Under the pieces are notes generated by a model. That model was given only the letters and a program-made list of their open reading frames with translations, was not told where the DNA came from and made no database searches. Positions 1-12,143 of a DNA stretch of 64,000 nt are shown piece by piece (position 1 is the stretch's first letter; each line of letters starts with the position of its first letter). The DNA is from Earliella scabrosa (Eukaryota; Basidiomycota; Agaricomycetes; Polyporales; Polyporaceae). The stretch covers positions 2,666,001-2,730,000 of the forward strand of contig JABYQQ010000005.1 of assembly GCA_022605405.1 (NCBI GenBank). Direction: 5' to 3'. The position numbers and the translations under genes are program-made.

Positions 1-2
1 GC

Positions 3-1204
3 AAGGGGTGGAGTGCAAAGAGGTATGCGGAGTTGGAGATACATGCGGCCAACCTCCATCCCCTCGCCGCGACGCCCGCGAACTGGGTGATGCCAGAGTT
101 GAATATATCCCGGTACAGATTTCGTCCGGCCTCGGTCCCCGGGCATTCGTCGCGGAAGCAGAAGCCGTGTGCGTGGTTGCCGGTCCCCCTCCGGTGTTCA
201 TTGCCGTTGACTGACGTATTCTTCTGTTGGCAGACGATATCAAGAAGGGCAAGAGACAGCCGACTGGCAATCCTTCTCAAGTCCTGGGGCGAAACAGGTT
301 CGCCGAAGTAAAGCACGAATGGATGCCTGAAGCACTTCCGGGATGGCAGCGAGCGATGCAGGACGTTGGACCCCCGTCGCTGGAGGGGGAACATTTTTGC
401 AAGAAACCGTGGGGATACTGGATACCTGATCCAGCAAGCATAGCACTATTCCAAACGTCTGAGCAACAACGACGATTCCTCATGAACTGGCTGCGAGCGC
501 GGCCTGTCTGGTTGTACATGCTCCGTCTCTCCGAGGCCAGCACGCTCCAGCTTCCTCCACACGTGTGGTCATCCTTCCTCGACGTTCGCGATTACGACAG
601 TGTCACAAAATGCCTCTCGGAGATCAGGAAGGTCTTCGGCGACGTCTTCCCCGAGAAGGACTTCGATCCCGTAATGAGGGAGCCCGTGCTGTGGCACCGA
701 CACCGCTTGGCCCGCGTATCCTCAACGCTCGCCCCGCTCGTGCTGTGGGAGATGTTCGAGCTCGGGTTCCGCGCGGAGCTGCTCGAAGTGGACCGCTTCA
801 TGCGCCCCAGGGGGTCGCGGCGGGAGGAAGCGCAGTGCGAGGATGAGCTGAGCGAGATCTTCCCCGCTCAAGGCGTGTACGGAGTGCAGTCGATCCCGAC
901 GGAGAAGGCCACAGGACTCTTCGCCCCGGACCCGCGCCAGCGAGTCCGCGCGCTCAACGCGCTCCGCACGGTACTTGTAGCGTGGCCGGGGTGTCCGCCG
1001 GTGCTCAGGCGGTCGCGCGGGCTCTATGTGGGCGAAAGTGTGAAGATGATCGAGGAGATGGAGTACATGTTGGCGTGCTTCTATGTCGAGACGTTCGTGG
1101 GGTTTGCAGGACGCGCGCCGCTTGTGCCTCACCTCACGCCGCTGTTCTTGGAGGAGCCGAGTCCGAGCATGGACACTGATCACTCGAGTGTACATACTGC
1201 GTAG
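3..1204 (+). CDS. Conserved hypothetical protein, 5' partial
   Basis: The 3' part of a gene that enters from the left edge. Two exons are visible: 3-168 and 234-1204, joined across a 65-nt intron (GTGCGT donor at 169, TTGGCAG acceptor at 231-233). The junction keeps frame, giving ...RKQKPY-DIKKGKRQ. The second exon encodes about 320 residues rich in Trp, Arg and acidic residues, including stretches such as WLRARPVWLYMLRL and EMFELGFRAELLEVD. It has no signal peptide, membrane segment or catalytic motif that I recognise. Similar uncharacterised proteins are common in polypore-like fungi, but that is recollection and was not checked. The stop codon is at 1202-1204, and the gene converges with member A on the opposite strand (stop at 1495). 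Confidence 0.75.
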
Positions 1205-1494
1205 AGCGGATGCGGAACGTACAAGGTTTCAATAGCGAGCGCGAGCAGCCTGAGCAGGCACTTCAAGTTGGTCATCGTTCCCCCCGGTTGCCGATGGGTG
1301 CAAGGACGGTAGGTACTATCCTGTGGACGGTGTCCCTATTGTCCCGGTCCATCAGGCTATGCATCGATCCTATAGACTCGGACTCGTTGGACATGATGGA
1401 TCATACACATTCCCATTGGGGCCGCCCTGACCGCCGTACATTCGTGAACACATGCATACATGGAGCTCCGGCTCGGCTGCGCGATACATATAGG
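1205..1494. other. Convergent 3' intergenic region
   Basis: This short spacer separates the stop codon of the left-edge gene (plus) from the stop codon of membrane-protein member A (minus). I see no further gene in it. It probably holds both 3' untranslated regions. Confidence 0.5.
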
Positions 1495-2992
1495 TCAGAC
1501 CTCGGGAGCACCTTTGTATGCAGCCACAGCGCCATTCGTGTTGAACCCCAGATTCGAGTGACTTGCGAAGGGGCCGTTGAATTGGCCTGAGCCAACCAGA
1601 GTAGGTGCGGTCGACTGGAGCATGGAGCCAGGAGACGGGTTTGTGGGGAACGTGCGAGGGTCGTTAGGGTCCTACGAGAGAGAAACAGGGGAGGCAACGT
1701 GAGTCGTCATGCATACTGACTCTGAGCGACGCTCACGTCCGAGTCGGCTGAATGGAAATGCACGCACGTAAATCATCGGAGGGACGAAGCCCATGTCTAG
1801 GCTCTTCGACTCGGGCCCGAACTGTCGTTGGCCCTCGTAGCCATCGACTATGGTTACGCGCTCTGCTGCAGCGTTTGCCCGATTCTGTCGGCGACGAAGG
1901 AGGTAGAAGGCAGCAGCGCCGAGAGCGATCGCCCCTACGACTCCTCCGACAACTCCTCCGACGATGGGACCGATCTTCGTCGAGGATCGACTGGTCGCCT
2001 GACCATCTTGCGAGTCTGACGTTTGGGTGGGCGACTCGGACTCGGAGGACGAAGATGACGACGAAGACGATTGGGACGAAGAAGACGAAACAGAAGATGA
2101 GGACCCCGGGGTGGGACTGGGTGTCGGGCTAGCCGATGCAGTGGTATCGGGCAGATCTGAGAGGAGTAAGAGACAGTCCAGAGATGCGCTATACTCATGA
2201 TCGTACCTGCGCTAGCGACGACGAATGCTTCAGACACATTGAAGTGATCATTGCTCTACGGATCCCTCGCATCAGTTGAGATCGACGTGCGCCCAGAGAA
2301 CCAATCACCGTCACGTCCTGGAAAGCCCACGCAGGAACCGCAGTGCCGGGCGGAATTGGATTGGGGTATCTACGACGCAGAGTCAGCGAAGCCTCTTGGA
2401 CGAGCGGTGCCGATGTCATCACTCACCCGCTGACAGGTGGGACACTGCAGTTCTCCTGCCATGCCGTCCAGCTACAGAATGCAGTGCATGTCAATTCCAG
2501 ACACGGAGAAAAGGATTCCTACTGGTACACGCACGTGAGCATGTTCAAGTTGACGGTCGAGTTCCACTGGCACCTCCCGCACGCCTCGAGCGCAGAGTAC
2601 ACGACGCTGTTGCAAGTGCATTCGTCGATCCCGCTCACGCGTAGATACCAGGTGTTCGGGTCGGTCAGTGGACCAATGTTGGCTAGCCCAGTCGCTCAGT
2701 GAGGACATGATAGCGACGGGACCGCACCACAGACTGACCTGCATTGGCACCTATGCATGGTATGTAGAGGTAGGCGGCGACGAGACATGGGTTCTGTCCC
2801 TTGGAATTGATCATCTGTGCCAGCCAGCGAGTCAGTAAACGCGTCGATCGATGGTAGATCAGTGAGCGACTGGATACTCACCCATTCGTACTCGTCTACA
2901 CACACGGTGTTAGAGAGCTGGCCCTTGACAGTAGAGAACCAGATAGTCCACTGGGTGAGCGCAAGGGCGAGCAGAGGGAGTCTTGCCATCAT
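1495..2992 (-). CDS. Member A: 8-Cys single-pass membrane protein
   Basis: Eight exons on the minus strand (2992-2882, 2814-2739, 2682-2535, 2471-2427, 2369-2309, 2255-2207, 2156-1768, 1671-1495) give 351 residues. The N-terminal signal peptide is followed by an ectodomain with the family landmarks CVDEYEW, INSKGQNPCLVAAYL, CTCN, ACGRCQ and YPNPIPPGTAVPAWAFQDV. Then come a very Ser-rich stalk, a glycine-zipper helix (IGPIVGGVVGGVVGAIALG) and an Arg-rich juxtamembrane segment (LLRRRQNR). The last exon begins DPNDPRTFP and ends YKGAPEV. This is a type I membrane protein with a probable extracellular binding role; the ligand is unknown. It lies directly downstream of HODM-1 on the same strand. 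The family is widespread in Agaricomycetes as hypothetical proteins (recollection). The gene model is supported by matching exon sizes in paralogues B-F. Confidence 0.85.
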
Positions 2993-3580
2993 TCCCGCGA
3001 CGGGCCTGTAGCCTGAGATGAGTGGGAGGGCGCGGGAGAACGAGTCTTGAGAAGGTTGAAGATCAGTTACTTACATATAGCGTGCACGTGTGGCTTCGTG
3101 CAACGCCCCAGTGCACCGAGAGGATCTGTGACAAAGGCACGCTGTGGGCTAGTGTGTGGGACGGGACGCCTAATATGTGGTTCGTTTTTTGATGCAGTCG
3201 GGATGCCGTCAGTCTGCGGGAGCTTGGCGCCCCATAGAAGGGCCATGGCCAGGCACGTTGCCTTTTGCATCTGACTGTCGGTCCATACGCATCACAAGGG
3301 CGTTGCGTTACTGGACAGCGGGAAAAAGTCTGGACGAATAGCCATCACAGCGGGAGCGCGTCAGGGTGCGGCTGTGGCAGTGGCGCACTTACTATTGGTC
3401 AAAATCAAATGCGAAGGGACCATAGGGCGAGATGTGGCTCCGGTCGCTGCAGCCACCGGCGCGCATGTAACGCAGCCTTGAACCCCCCGCGGGCTATTAA
3501 CGTCTGCTGCTCTGATTGCTCAACACACCGACGTCTCCGTCGCGAACGCGCCCTCACGCGCCGCCATGCCCTCCCACGTC
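2993..3580. other. Spacer between HODM-1 and member A
   Basis: This spacer runs from the 3' end of HODM-1 to the start of member A, both on the minus strand. On the minus strand a CTATATG sequence (around 3073-3080) lies some 85 nt upstream of the member A start and could be its TATA box. No convincing gene is present. Confidence 0.4.
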
Positions 3581-5402
3581 TCAGAACGGAAACACCGACG
3601 TCCTGTCGTCCTCGCTGACAACGCCCTGCTCGATCTGCTCCGCGTGGCACCTGTCGAGGTACGGCAAGATGCTCTCGTACGCCCCACGCGCCTTGTACCT
3701 GCAGCCCCGCAAACACGCGTCGCTCGTCAGTCGTCGCTCACCACGCACCCTCAGGTTAAACAATGGAAACAGCCGACTCACCGCGCCACGTCCTCCGGCC
3801 AGCTACGTATCGCGCTCGCCATCCGCCCGGGCACGCCCCGCTCGCGCACGAGCTCCTCCAGCCGCGTCTGGTACACCCTGATCGTGAACACGACCGCGCC
3901 CGTGCGCGGGAGGCGGCGCAGCGTCTGCCGCTCCGTCCTCAGCCGGAACGTCCCCGGGCTCGCCTCCGCTCTCGAATTCGAATTCGCGTTGGGCGCGGAG
4001 TCCACCTGGTCGTTGATGTGCCGCGCGCGCTCGTACTCGGACATGAGCTCGTCCCCGTTCATCGTCTCCGCCCACGCGAGCTCGTCTGGGTCGACGGCGA
4101 GGAGGGAGCCTGGTGTGGGTGTGGGACGGCGCGCGGAGGGCTCTTGGACGACTTGGAAGCCGTAGTTGTTGCGCACGACGGGCTTGTCGAGCGGGAGCCG
4201 GCGGAAGAAGCGGTCCATGCTCACTTGGAGCTTGGATTTGTCTGTGTGCATGTGCAAGTTCGCGGGGTGCGCTGGTGAGTCCGTGGGTATGCGTAGATTG
4301 GCTGTGGTGGGCTTACATTGTGGGACGTTGCCCGAAATGTGGATGTCCTCGAGTGGCATGCCGATCTTGTCTTCCAGCCTCCACGAGCCTGGCGGGTATC
4401 TCGTCAGCTCGCGACTCGAGGGGACACAGATCGATAATACGAGACCTGCGATACACAGAGCCCCTGCTTGGAGATAATAGCGTCCGTCCGAGCCTTCTTG
4501 CATGATGGTGAAGTCCTCCTGTACTCTGAGGTACGCGCCGTGAGCTCACGCCCGCGCAACACTCGTATATGCGCACCACGTACAGCATGCGCGCGACCTT
4601 GAGTGGCTCGTCCACGTCCAAGTTGTACGTCTCTTCGAATGGAATCAGTGTGATCGTACTGATCCTGCCCTCACCATACCATCCATTCTCGTCTTCGCGG
4701 TCAGACGGGGTATGTCGCGTCACGCTGTAGACGTCGGGATGGCGGCGCGAGAGGTATTCGGCGACCTCGTACATGAACTCCTTCGCTACACCATTGGACA
4801 TTCGCACGAGTCAGCGACAGCACGCGGCGACGTGCTGGACACTCACCAGCTGCGTGTCCCGACTCGACTATACCCGGCTGCGCCTCGTGAATCTGCAACA
4901 CGCGCGCGCCGCTCGTCCGGATGCGGTACTCGCACACCCTGCGATACTGCTCGAACTCCCGGTCGAGCTCGATCCATTCATCCCAAGGCATGGATCGGAT
5001 GCCCATGGTCACGCTGGTGGCATGATGCATCCCTTCGTGAACATTTCGCGAACATCGTCGCCTTCGTTGAGATTGCTTACTGGTATTCCCCCCATTTGAA
5101 CGGCCGGTACGGAATCGGTCTGAGCGTGCTGAAGTGCTCTGTACTTGGCTCGATGCGCGGATAATCGAATTTCACCGGGGTCCATTCTGAAGGAGTACGC
5201 AATCAGTACCTGCTGAGCATGACCAGCGCACGGAGGCTGTACCTCCTGGGGAACGCTCCTTTGCACGCGTCTTCTCAGTCTGTGGCCGGCCGGCATGAAC
5301 ATAATTGTGGCTTGTCCCTGCAGCCCTGCGTGCGGCGATGGCACGATGCGCGACATAGATGATTATCGCGACAATGAAACCCCAGAGAACACGATGATCC
5401 AT
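3581..5402 (-). CDS. HODM-1: DUF3445 haem-dependent demethylase-like protein
   Basis: A multi-exon minus-strand gene whose spliced protein closely parallels HODM-2 at 16465-18246. It starts with a short membrane anchor (MDHRVLWGFIVAIIIYVA), then a basic linker. The DUF3445 body follows, with landmarks YRPFKWGEYH, VTMGIRSMPWDEWIELDREF, EVAEYLSRRHPDVYSVTRH, DENGWYGEG, WRLEDKIGMPLEDIHISGNV, RFFRRLPLDKPVVRNNYGF, FRLRTERQTLRRLPRTGAVV and SWPEDVARYKARGAYESILPYL. The protein ends SVFPF. DUF3445 includes characterised haem-dependent oxidative N-demethylases that use a PAS-like fold. Fungal members with an N-terminal anchor have no assigned substrate that I know of, so demethylation is a family inference. 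Member A follows on the same strand. Confidence 0.85.
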
Positions 5403-8400
5403 CCCAGCAACTCGGCGTATCTCCTGTCTCCGACATCGCCCGCGATCAGTACTGAGTGCCCACGGAGGTGACGGAAGTACTCACAATAGCTCACAAGACG
5501 TGCAGGCGGGCGGAGATCAAGTTTGGGTGCTCCAAATGGCGAACTGGCCAGCCGCCACAGCGTGTGAAGGCGTGCGACCGCGTGCAGATCGCGATGTATT
5601 AAAGGCCGTCTTCGAGCGCGACGGTGCCTCGCAGATCGCCTCGAATGGGTCGGGATGACGAACGGATAACGATGATCGTCGTGTCGAGGAAGCTGGGAAG
5701 ACGAGCGCTCAGTCGATGTCGAGAACTCTGAAGGGGCTTGAAGTGGATGCGTCCAGGCTTGCGCATCCGTATGCGAGGGGCTCAATAAGGGTACGCTTCA
5801 GCACTCGAGTTCACAGGTCAAGTCATTCACCTGAACTGCGGCGCCCCACGGGACCACTGCCAGATTCCGCCATATGTCGAGGAAGCCCACGACGCAACAC
5901 ACGCGATGGCGGCATGCGCGGGCTCCCTGGTGAGATCTGTGGCGAAAAGATGTTCAGTCGGAGGTTCGGAAGCGTTCGGAAGGGACGGAACTTGAAGATG
6001 CCACATGTGGGCGCTTGGCGCGACTATCATGAGCAACAGACAACTCCTCTGCAGGCCTCCAGACGGGAATTGAGGTAAGTCCAACAGCAAACAACTCGTT
6101 AGCGTTACTACATATTTACACACCTTGTCGATTGCACAGTGCTCAACTACCCAATGGTCACACTTACATAGCGCGACCATGCCATAGCCACGCGACGGAG
6201 GATCCGCCGGAGTGCAGCTCCCCTCCCCTGTCGATCGCGATGGTCGCGTTCAGCTGCAACCTGTGCCAAGGTCAAACGCACAGGTTGTCGATCGTGTCAG
6301 TGGCGTCCCGCACCATCAAAAATCGCAGCACCGCGCCGCAGGTCCGATGTCCCCGGTCCCCGTTCTCCGTTTCTTCGTTCTTGGGCCATGTGGCAGACAA
6401 AGCAACACCCGCGATTCTGGACTTCACAGAGAAAGAGGCTAGCGCAGAGTCAGAGCTCGGAGTTCGGGCAGCAAATGTCGACGTCGAAGGAAAAAGAATT
6501 TAAGAAAGGCTGTTCACCGGACCGCAGTGAAAGGTGCCTTTTCAGGTTCCTCCACGTTTACAATCATCGCCCTGGCCCGTTCAAGCTTCAACGCCCTAAC
6601 ACCGGCGGCGAAGCCAATCATTGAATCACGAAGCCAAAAGGACAGCATCGAGTGAAGAATGTGGTTTGATGCTTGATGTAGCCATCATGCGCCCACCCTC
6701 CAGACTCCAGCATCTCTCGAGTCTCAACAGCCCCGCAACCCAATTGTCTCGGAAGTCGGGCACCTCGGGACAGCTCCGGCGCGCCCGTCCCGACCTCCGA
6801 CCGTCCCGTTCGTTCCCCTCCTCGATCACCGATCACCGAGCTCCGGGCGATCTTTTCACGCGTAAGTACTTACGCCTCGAGCTCGGCGTTCGTCAACTTC
6901 GTCTTCGATGCACGCGGAGCGCCCTGCTCGTGTGGAGGAAAGTGGAAAGGAGCATTCACCACAATCGCGACATCGACGTCGGCGCGCCGCACGTCCGACA
7001 TCCGACGAGCGGCCTAGCACATGCACTGCGGGTCCTCCCCTTGGGCCTTGAGCTTTTTTTGATGTCTGGAATGGCAGCTTGAGCTTGCGGTGCGTATACA
7101 AAGTGCCGTACATCTTCAGCTCACTTCTATGCGCTAGTATGTAGCTCCCGTATCCTTGCGCGATGCGCGACGCCCGACTTATTCCCCCTCCGTGCCCTGA
7201 GCTTCAACTCTCGGCCGCGGGCTCTCACCCACCGGTCCCCAGCACCATCTCAGGCTACGTCCTATCCGGATGGACGCAGAGCGGCCAGCTACTGTACAAT
7301 CACTGGAACGCGCACCGCGGAACGCACGTCGCGCGCTCCGGCACCCAGCGCACCGAATGCGGCCTGCAACACCGGCCAAGGGTGTCCCGTGGACGCACCA
7401 GAAGCCCTCTGGGAAGGAAGGGAGAGGGAATGAGTGGGACGTTCCCGGGCCCCACGCAAGGTCGTCCATGTGTCCCCCGACGAAGCCCGGAATTCAACGT
7501 ACACATGCACCGCGCACTCGATCTTAGGCTTGCCCTGCTTGGCCACACGATAGCGCTAGCGCAACCGCACACACCCTGGGCGTGTTTCATCCTCCGTCCA
7601 GACGCCAGAGCCGTGCGCGAGTGCGTTCAGCTCGTTCGATTCATTGAGCAGAACGTCCTGTGAGCTTCTAAATATGCCGGGAGCACTGAAGGATGTCATG
7701 GAGATGATGGGATCAGGGCGAGACAGAAATGTATGCACGCATGCAGCCCGGCGCCGGGAACGCAGCGCGGTGGGAGCGAGCACTGTTACTTCAATTGAGA
7801 ATTGAGAGAGGAGAGCGGAGAGAGAGGGGTGGGAGCCCGGAGAAGGCGTTCGGAGGATATATACAGATATGTATGGATGTACCGATGTATGCGATGGATG
7901 AGTGTGTGAGAGAGTCCGACTCGGCGCAGCAGCAGCGTTAGCAAAACAGACGAAGCACAGTGACATGCGAGAGGGGGGCGCGGGGGAATGGGGAAACTGT
8001 AAACTCTACGGTGCGGAATGTATCAGGCGAGCGTTCGCAACGTCAAACACGGTCTGCGCGAGCGTGCGTCGGAAAGATCCAGGACCCGAACGGTGCTTTG
8101 TAGGTAGCAGAACTTAGAAGCAGCAACAACAACAGCAGCGAAGCGAGGGAGAGTTTGAGAGAGTCTATGCAGCTGGCTATTAGGGTTCCGAGCGAATCGA
8201 GCAAAGGGTTTTGAACGGCGATTGCGGAGAGGTGGCTGCGGGGGGCGGAGGCGGAGAATGGACAGGAGCATGACGGCGGCCGCGTGCGATGACGGCAGCG
8301 GCACTGGAAGACTGAGAGACCGGAGCAGGGATGCAACGTCCGATATGGTCCACAACGTTCATGCGGAAGGTCAAAGACACCGACACCGCAGTGGTTGGGC

Positions 8401-8890
8401 CTCCGCCACCAGATGGACAGCGGGAGGGGCTCTCGAGTCCATCCGTCCATGTCGACAAGACTCCCACTCCCATGCAACCCTGTGCAGATAAGCACCGGGA
8501 TCAGCAATGGGAGCCGCCGGGCCCGTCCGCACCGCATCAACATCGCCCCACTCTGCGCGATGCTCCCCGCTGTCGCATCGCTACCCCGGACTTCTAGCTC
8601 CCATTTCGACTGCGACCCCGCGTCCACGTCGCGCGACGGTCCCCCTGCCCGTGGAAGGCAAAATCGCCATCGACGGGTCGGATGGTGGCAGGTGGCGGGT
8701 GGCGGGAGTCGGAAGAGAGTCGGAGGAACCGGAAGATAATGATCCATCGTGGCGCGCACCGCTTGTGGCGGGCTCATGATAGTCTATGATACACTGACTG
8801 GTCATGAGGGGGGTTGGTGGGCGTTGGCGAGATGATATGTACGGGGGATGGGACTCGAGCGCGTGAGACACCTGACGGTGGTGGGGGCGC
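5403..8890. other. 3.5-kb region with no recognised gene
   Basis: Between HODM-1 and the Ser-rich gene at 8891-9659. Open frames occur on both strands (for example 7163-7663 plus and 8043-8777 minus), but they are low-complexity, mutually overlapping and match nothing I recognise. Part of 8043-8890 is probably the 3' untranslated region of the minus-strand gene to the right. A purine-rich stretch lies near 7795-7850. I see no RNA gene or mobile element. Confidence 0.4.
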
Positions 8891-9659
8891 TCACGAGGTG
8901 AATGCGGCCGTCGCGGCGAACATGTTGTGGTGGGGCTGCACGTCCGGAGCCACGGACTGGAAGCCGTGGCCGAAGGAGCTGTACTGCATGTGGTGGTGCT
9001 TCAGGAAGGGGGAGTGGGCGGAGGGACGGCCTGCTTGCGCGAACACCGACGAGGAGGGCGCGTGACTGTGCGCGCTCTGCAGGGAGGCGAGGTAGAACGG
9101 GTCAGTGGTGGTGAAGAGGGACGTGTTGGGAGAGGGAAGGTCGTGGTGGGCGTGCTCGAGCGGTTTCATGTGCATCGAGAGACTCGTTTTTCGGGGGCGG
9201 TATGCCGAGGATGAAGGCTGAGTGGCACCCGAGGCGCGGGAGAACGAGGCAGACGGGCTGGATGGGGATGTGGGGGATGCAAGAAGGAGATCCTCAACCA
9301 TTCGCTCGTCCTCGTCCATATCATCCGTCTCCCGCTGGGACTCGTCGATCGAGCACCGCATCCTGGTGCTTGAGGCACTGTTCCTAACCCATGCGGCTTC
9401 GGTAGGGTCGAGCGAGATGCTCGTGGATGGCGTCCGGGAGATGGGCGTGTTGGACGGACCGTTCCGAGGGGTGTTGAAGGAGGACATGGACTGGGCGAAG
9501 AGAGTCTGCGAGAGCTGGGCCTGCGGGTTCTTTGTTCGAGGTATGACACAAACGGCACGGTGGCGGGGGACGTACCTGCAACGCGGCGAGCTCCATCGCT
9601 TCTTGGCCGATGTGGTTAGCGTTGAGGGAGGCAACGAGGTCGTCGACGGACATGCTCAT
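8891..9659 (-). CDS. Small conserved Ser/His-rich hypothetical protein
   Basis: Two exons (9659-9576 and 9520-8891) separated by a 55-nt GT-AG intron encode about 237 residues. The N terminus SVDDLVASLNANHIGQEAMELAAL is a compact predicted helix. The first exon ends LAALQ, and the second continues AQLSQTLF. The rest is Ser/Pro/Thr-rich with an acidic patch (DDMDEDERMVEDLL) and a segment reading SLFTTTDPFYLASLQ near the C terminus. There is no signal peptide or membrane helix. I recall similar short proteins across Agaricomycetes, with conserved N-terminal helix and TTDPFY-like segment, but no function. It lies alone between the two HODM/membrane-protein blocks and looks like a core gene rather than an array member. 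The start could also be the second Met, six bases downstream. Confidence 0.7.
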
Positions 9660-12143
9660 GGTGGCGGAGGGGGCGACGTGGGCGGGGCGAATGGAGATGG
9701 CAGTGTGTGGGGGAGGGGAAGTGGGATATGCTGGTCAAGGAAGCCTCGCTCAAGTACTCGAGCCGATCTGAAAGAAATCTCAATCACGGGCCGGACCGCC
9801 TTCCGCATTTGGCACGTTCGTTCCGAGCTTAGGCGGGACACGGGCGCCATCGCGCGTCGCCGCTCGCCGCTCCTCGCTCGGCCTTGCTCTTCCGGTCGAG
9901 CCGTGCGCATGCTTTCCGCCCCCACCCTCCTCGGCCTCTCGGTACAGCACACCGCCAGGTGGTCTTTGTCGACAAACAGCGTGCAGAGCGTGCAGCAGCG
10001 CCGTCCGCGCAAGGCCCCGTGAGCTCGCGACGAATCCCACGTCTCCGCAGCGTTTCCGCCGAAGTTACACGCCGCCCGGGCATCATACGTTTGAAGAGGC
10101 CCGACATGGACGAAAGGGGGCGGAAAAGGCAAAGGCACGGACCACGAGCAGCTCACCACCCCGGGGGCGTGTTTCTCGACTGTTCTCGCCCGGCGTCATG
10201 ATGGAGATCCCCCGTCCCAGTTGCTTCCTGTGCCCTCCCGACCAAACTCTTTCCGTGCGGCTTTGGACGGCAATGACGACGATCTGCGCTGGCTCGGGGG
10301 GTTCGCCATACGGTCGCGTGCATGTCAGGACACCGAAGTGGATGTTCGCAGGACGGGCCACGCGAGGGGCGAGGCCGGATCTGTTTCGAACGCAGACGGC
10401 CGCCCACGTCGTGCAACGGGCAGCGTTCTGGCAACTGATGCCGTTCGAGAAGACGGGTGCGAGACCCGGGCACGATCGCAGAAGGTGGCCTGCCGTCGTC
10501 GCTTGCACCGGTCCAGTTCACTGCTGTCCTCCCCGTTCCCAGGTCTGCTGCGTGCTCGTCCAACGTCGAGTGCTGACCTCGTCCCGTGGCCTCTCGTGCG
10601 CTCCGCATTGCATCGATATCGGCTGGCGCTAGGAGCTTGAGAGAGGAGCGCGATGTGAACCGCGGAGACGTCGCATAGCCTCATGCTGTCCCGGACACGA
10701 TACCCACAGTTGTCGCGCAGCTCTATATCCGGATATGCAGAGCACCTCCGTCGGTCTCCCGCCCAGGTACTCGCGCATCGGCGTCCAGCGTGGCCCTGCG
10801 AGAACGCGCTGTGGGCAGGAAGGCGGACGAAGATGACCTAGTCTCCACACCCCCGGGTGGGCCCTCGCACCATCCAATCCGACGCTTCCTCGGAGCACTG
10901 GCAGGAGCACTTCCCAGCTTCTCCGCCCCCCTTCACCCCCTCCGACGGTCACCTTCCGCATGCGACTGCTTTGTTGGCTGCCACCCTCGCCCGGGCCGCC
11001 TAGGGCCGTTCATTTCCGGTGAATAGAGGGGACGAGCTCCTGCAGGACGCTCCTCCCCTCGTTCTCTAGCCCTCCGCCGGGCGAAGCTCCCGTCTGGTGT
11101 CTGGACCCGCCACAGACCGAGGTTCTAATGCAGCGGAGGCTGTCGCGTCAGTCCGCGAGCGTCCGCCACGAGGCTCCGCTTAGAGAGCACCCCGCTTGGA
11201 TGCGTCTGTGCAGAACGGGGTGCTCCTTGCGTAATTCTAGCGACTGCTCGACTCTCCCTTCCTTCGGGCGGCGGGGACCAGGCCTCGAGCTCGTCGCTGG
11301 CCTTGTTCCCTGCAGATCACCCAGGCACCCCTTCTCGTCATCCCGTCCTCCGCGACTACCGCCGGTCCGTCGTTGAAGCGACCCTATTCGCTTCATTTCA
11401 CGAAGTTCGCCTTATTCAGCTCCGCGCAACTCGACGCACTTACGATGGGAGCCTGGGATCACGCGGATTGGTCCCTCCGCCTTTCGAAGAGCCTTCATCG
11501 AAGCGCCCACTCCGTGTCTCCCTTCGTCTCCAGCCACTACTATTATAAGTGCTCTACGATTCGTCTACCGCCTCGCTCCTATGTGTTGCACCAGACATAG
11601 TATGTAATGTCTTCTACATGGGCGACATTGCATGCAGAACTCGAATCAATATCACAACTTGCACTGCCTCTTCAACTTCAAGTTTCATGGACCTCATGGA
11701 TCCCCAGCCCGTCCTCCGACGAGATATTGCGGATCTCTCGCAGACGGTGCGCTGCTGTATACTTTCTCTCGTACCCGACACGTACGGTCTATGTACTTTC
11801 ATCAGAGATTGTGATCATGGGCGCGACTCCTCGCGGTTGTGTGGTATGTCAAGGTATGTGGGCATGTTCCCAACGGTGCCCTTAGCCTGACATGATGTTG
11901 CAAGCGGCCATCGGATAACACGGGCGCAAGCCTGCTCGCGCCAATGCACTTGCGCTGAACCTCTGTGGGGACACACAAACACCCACAACACATACTTCTC
12001 CCAACTCTTGGCGCGATGAGTCTCTCATGTGTCCCACATGCGCGCCGTGTACAACTACCCCCTATATGCGCACGCTGCGCTAGACTTGTGCTATCCTCCG
12101 TCCCTCTTGTGCCGTCTTCGCTCGCACTCACTTCGTGTCTACG
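9660..12143. other. 2.5-kb intergenic region
   Basis: Region upstream of the 8891-9659 gene (minus) and of member B (plus). It is GC-rich with overlapping open frames on several strands, none with recognisable domains or a coherent exon structure. It probably contains promoters and leaders of both genes. Nothing else is supported. Confidence 0.4.
12061..12071 (+). promoter_or_regulatory. Putative TATA box of member B
   Basis: CCTATATGCGC lies 73-83 nt upstream of the member B start codon. The identical 11-mer is found upstream of member C (13942-13952), which supports a promoter role. Identification is by sequence only. Confidence 0.4.

Noticed and set aside
8043..8777. 244-codon minus open frame
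   Set aside because: It lies just downstream of the Ser-rich gene, is full of simple repeats including a poly-Leu run from CAG/CAA-type repeats, and is probably 3' untranslated sequence.
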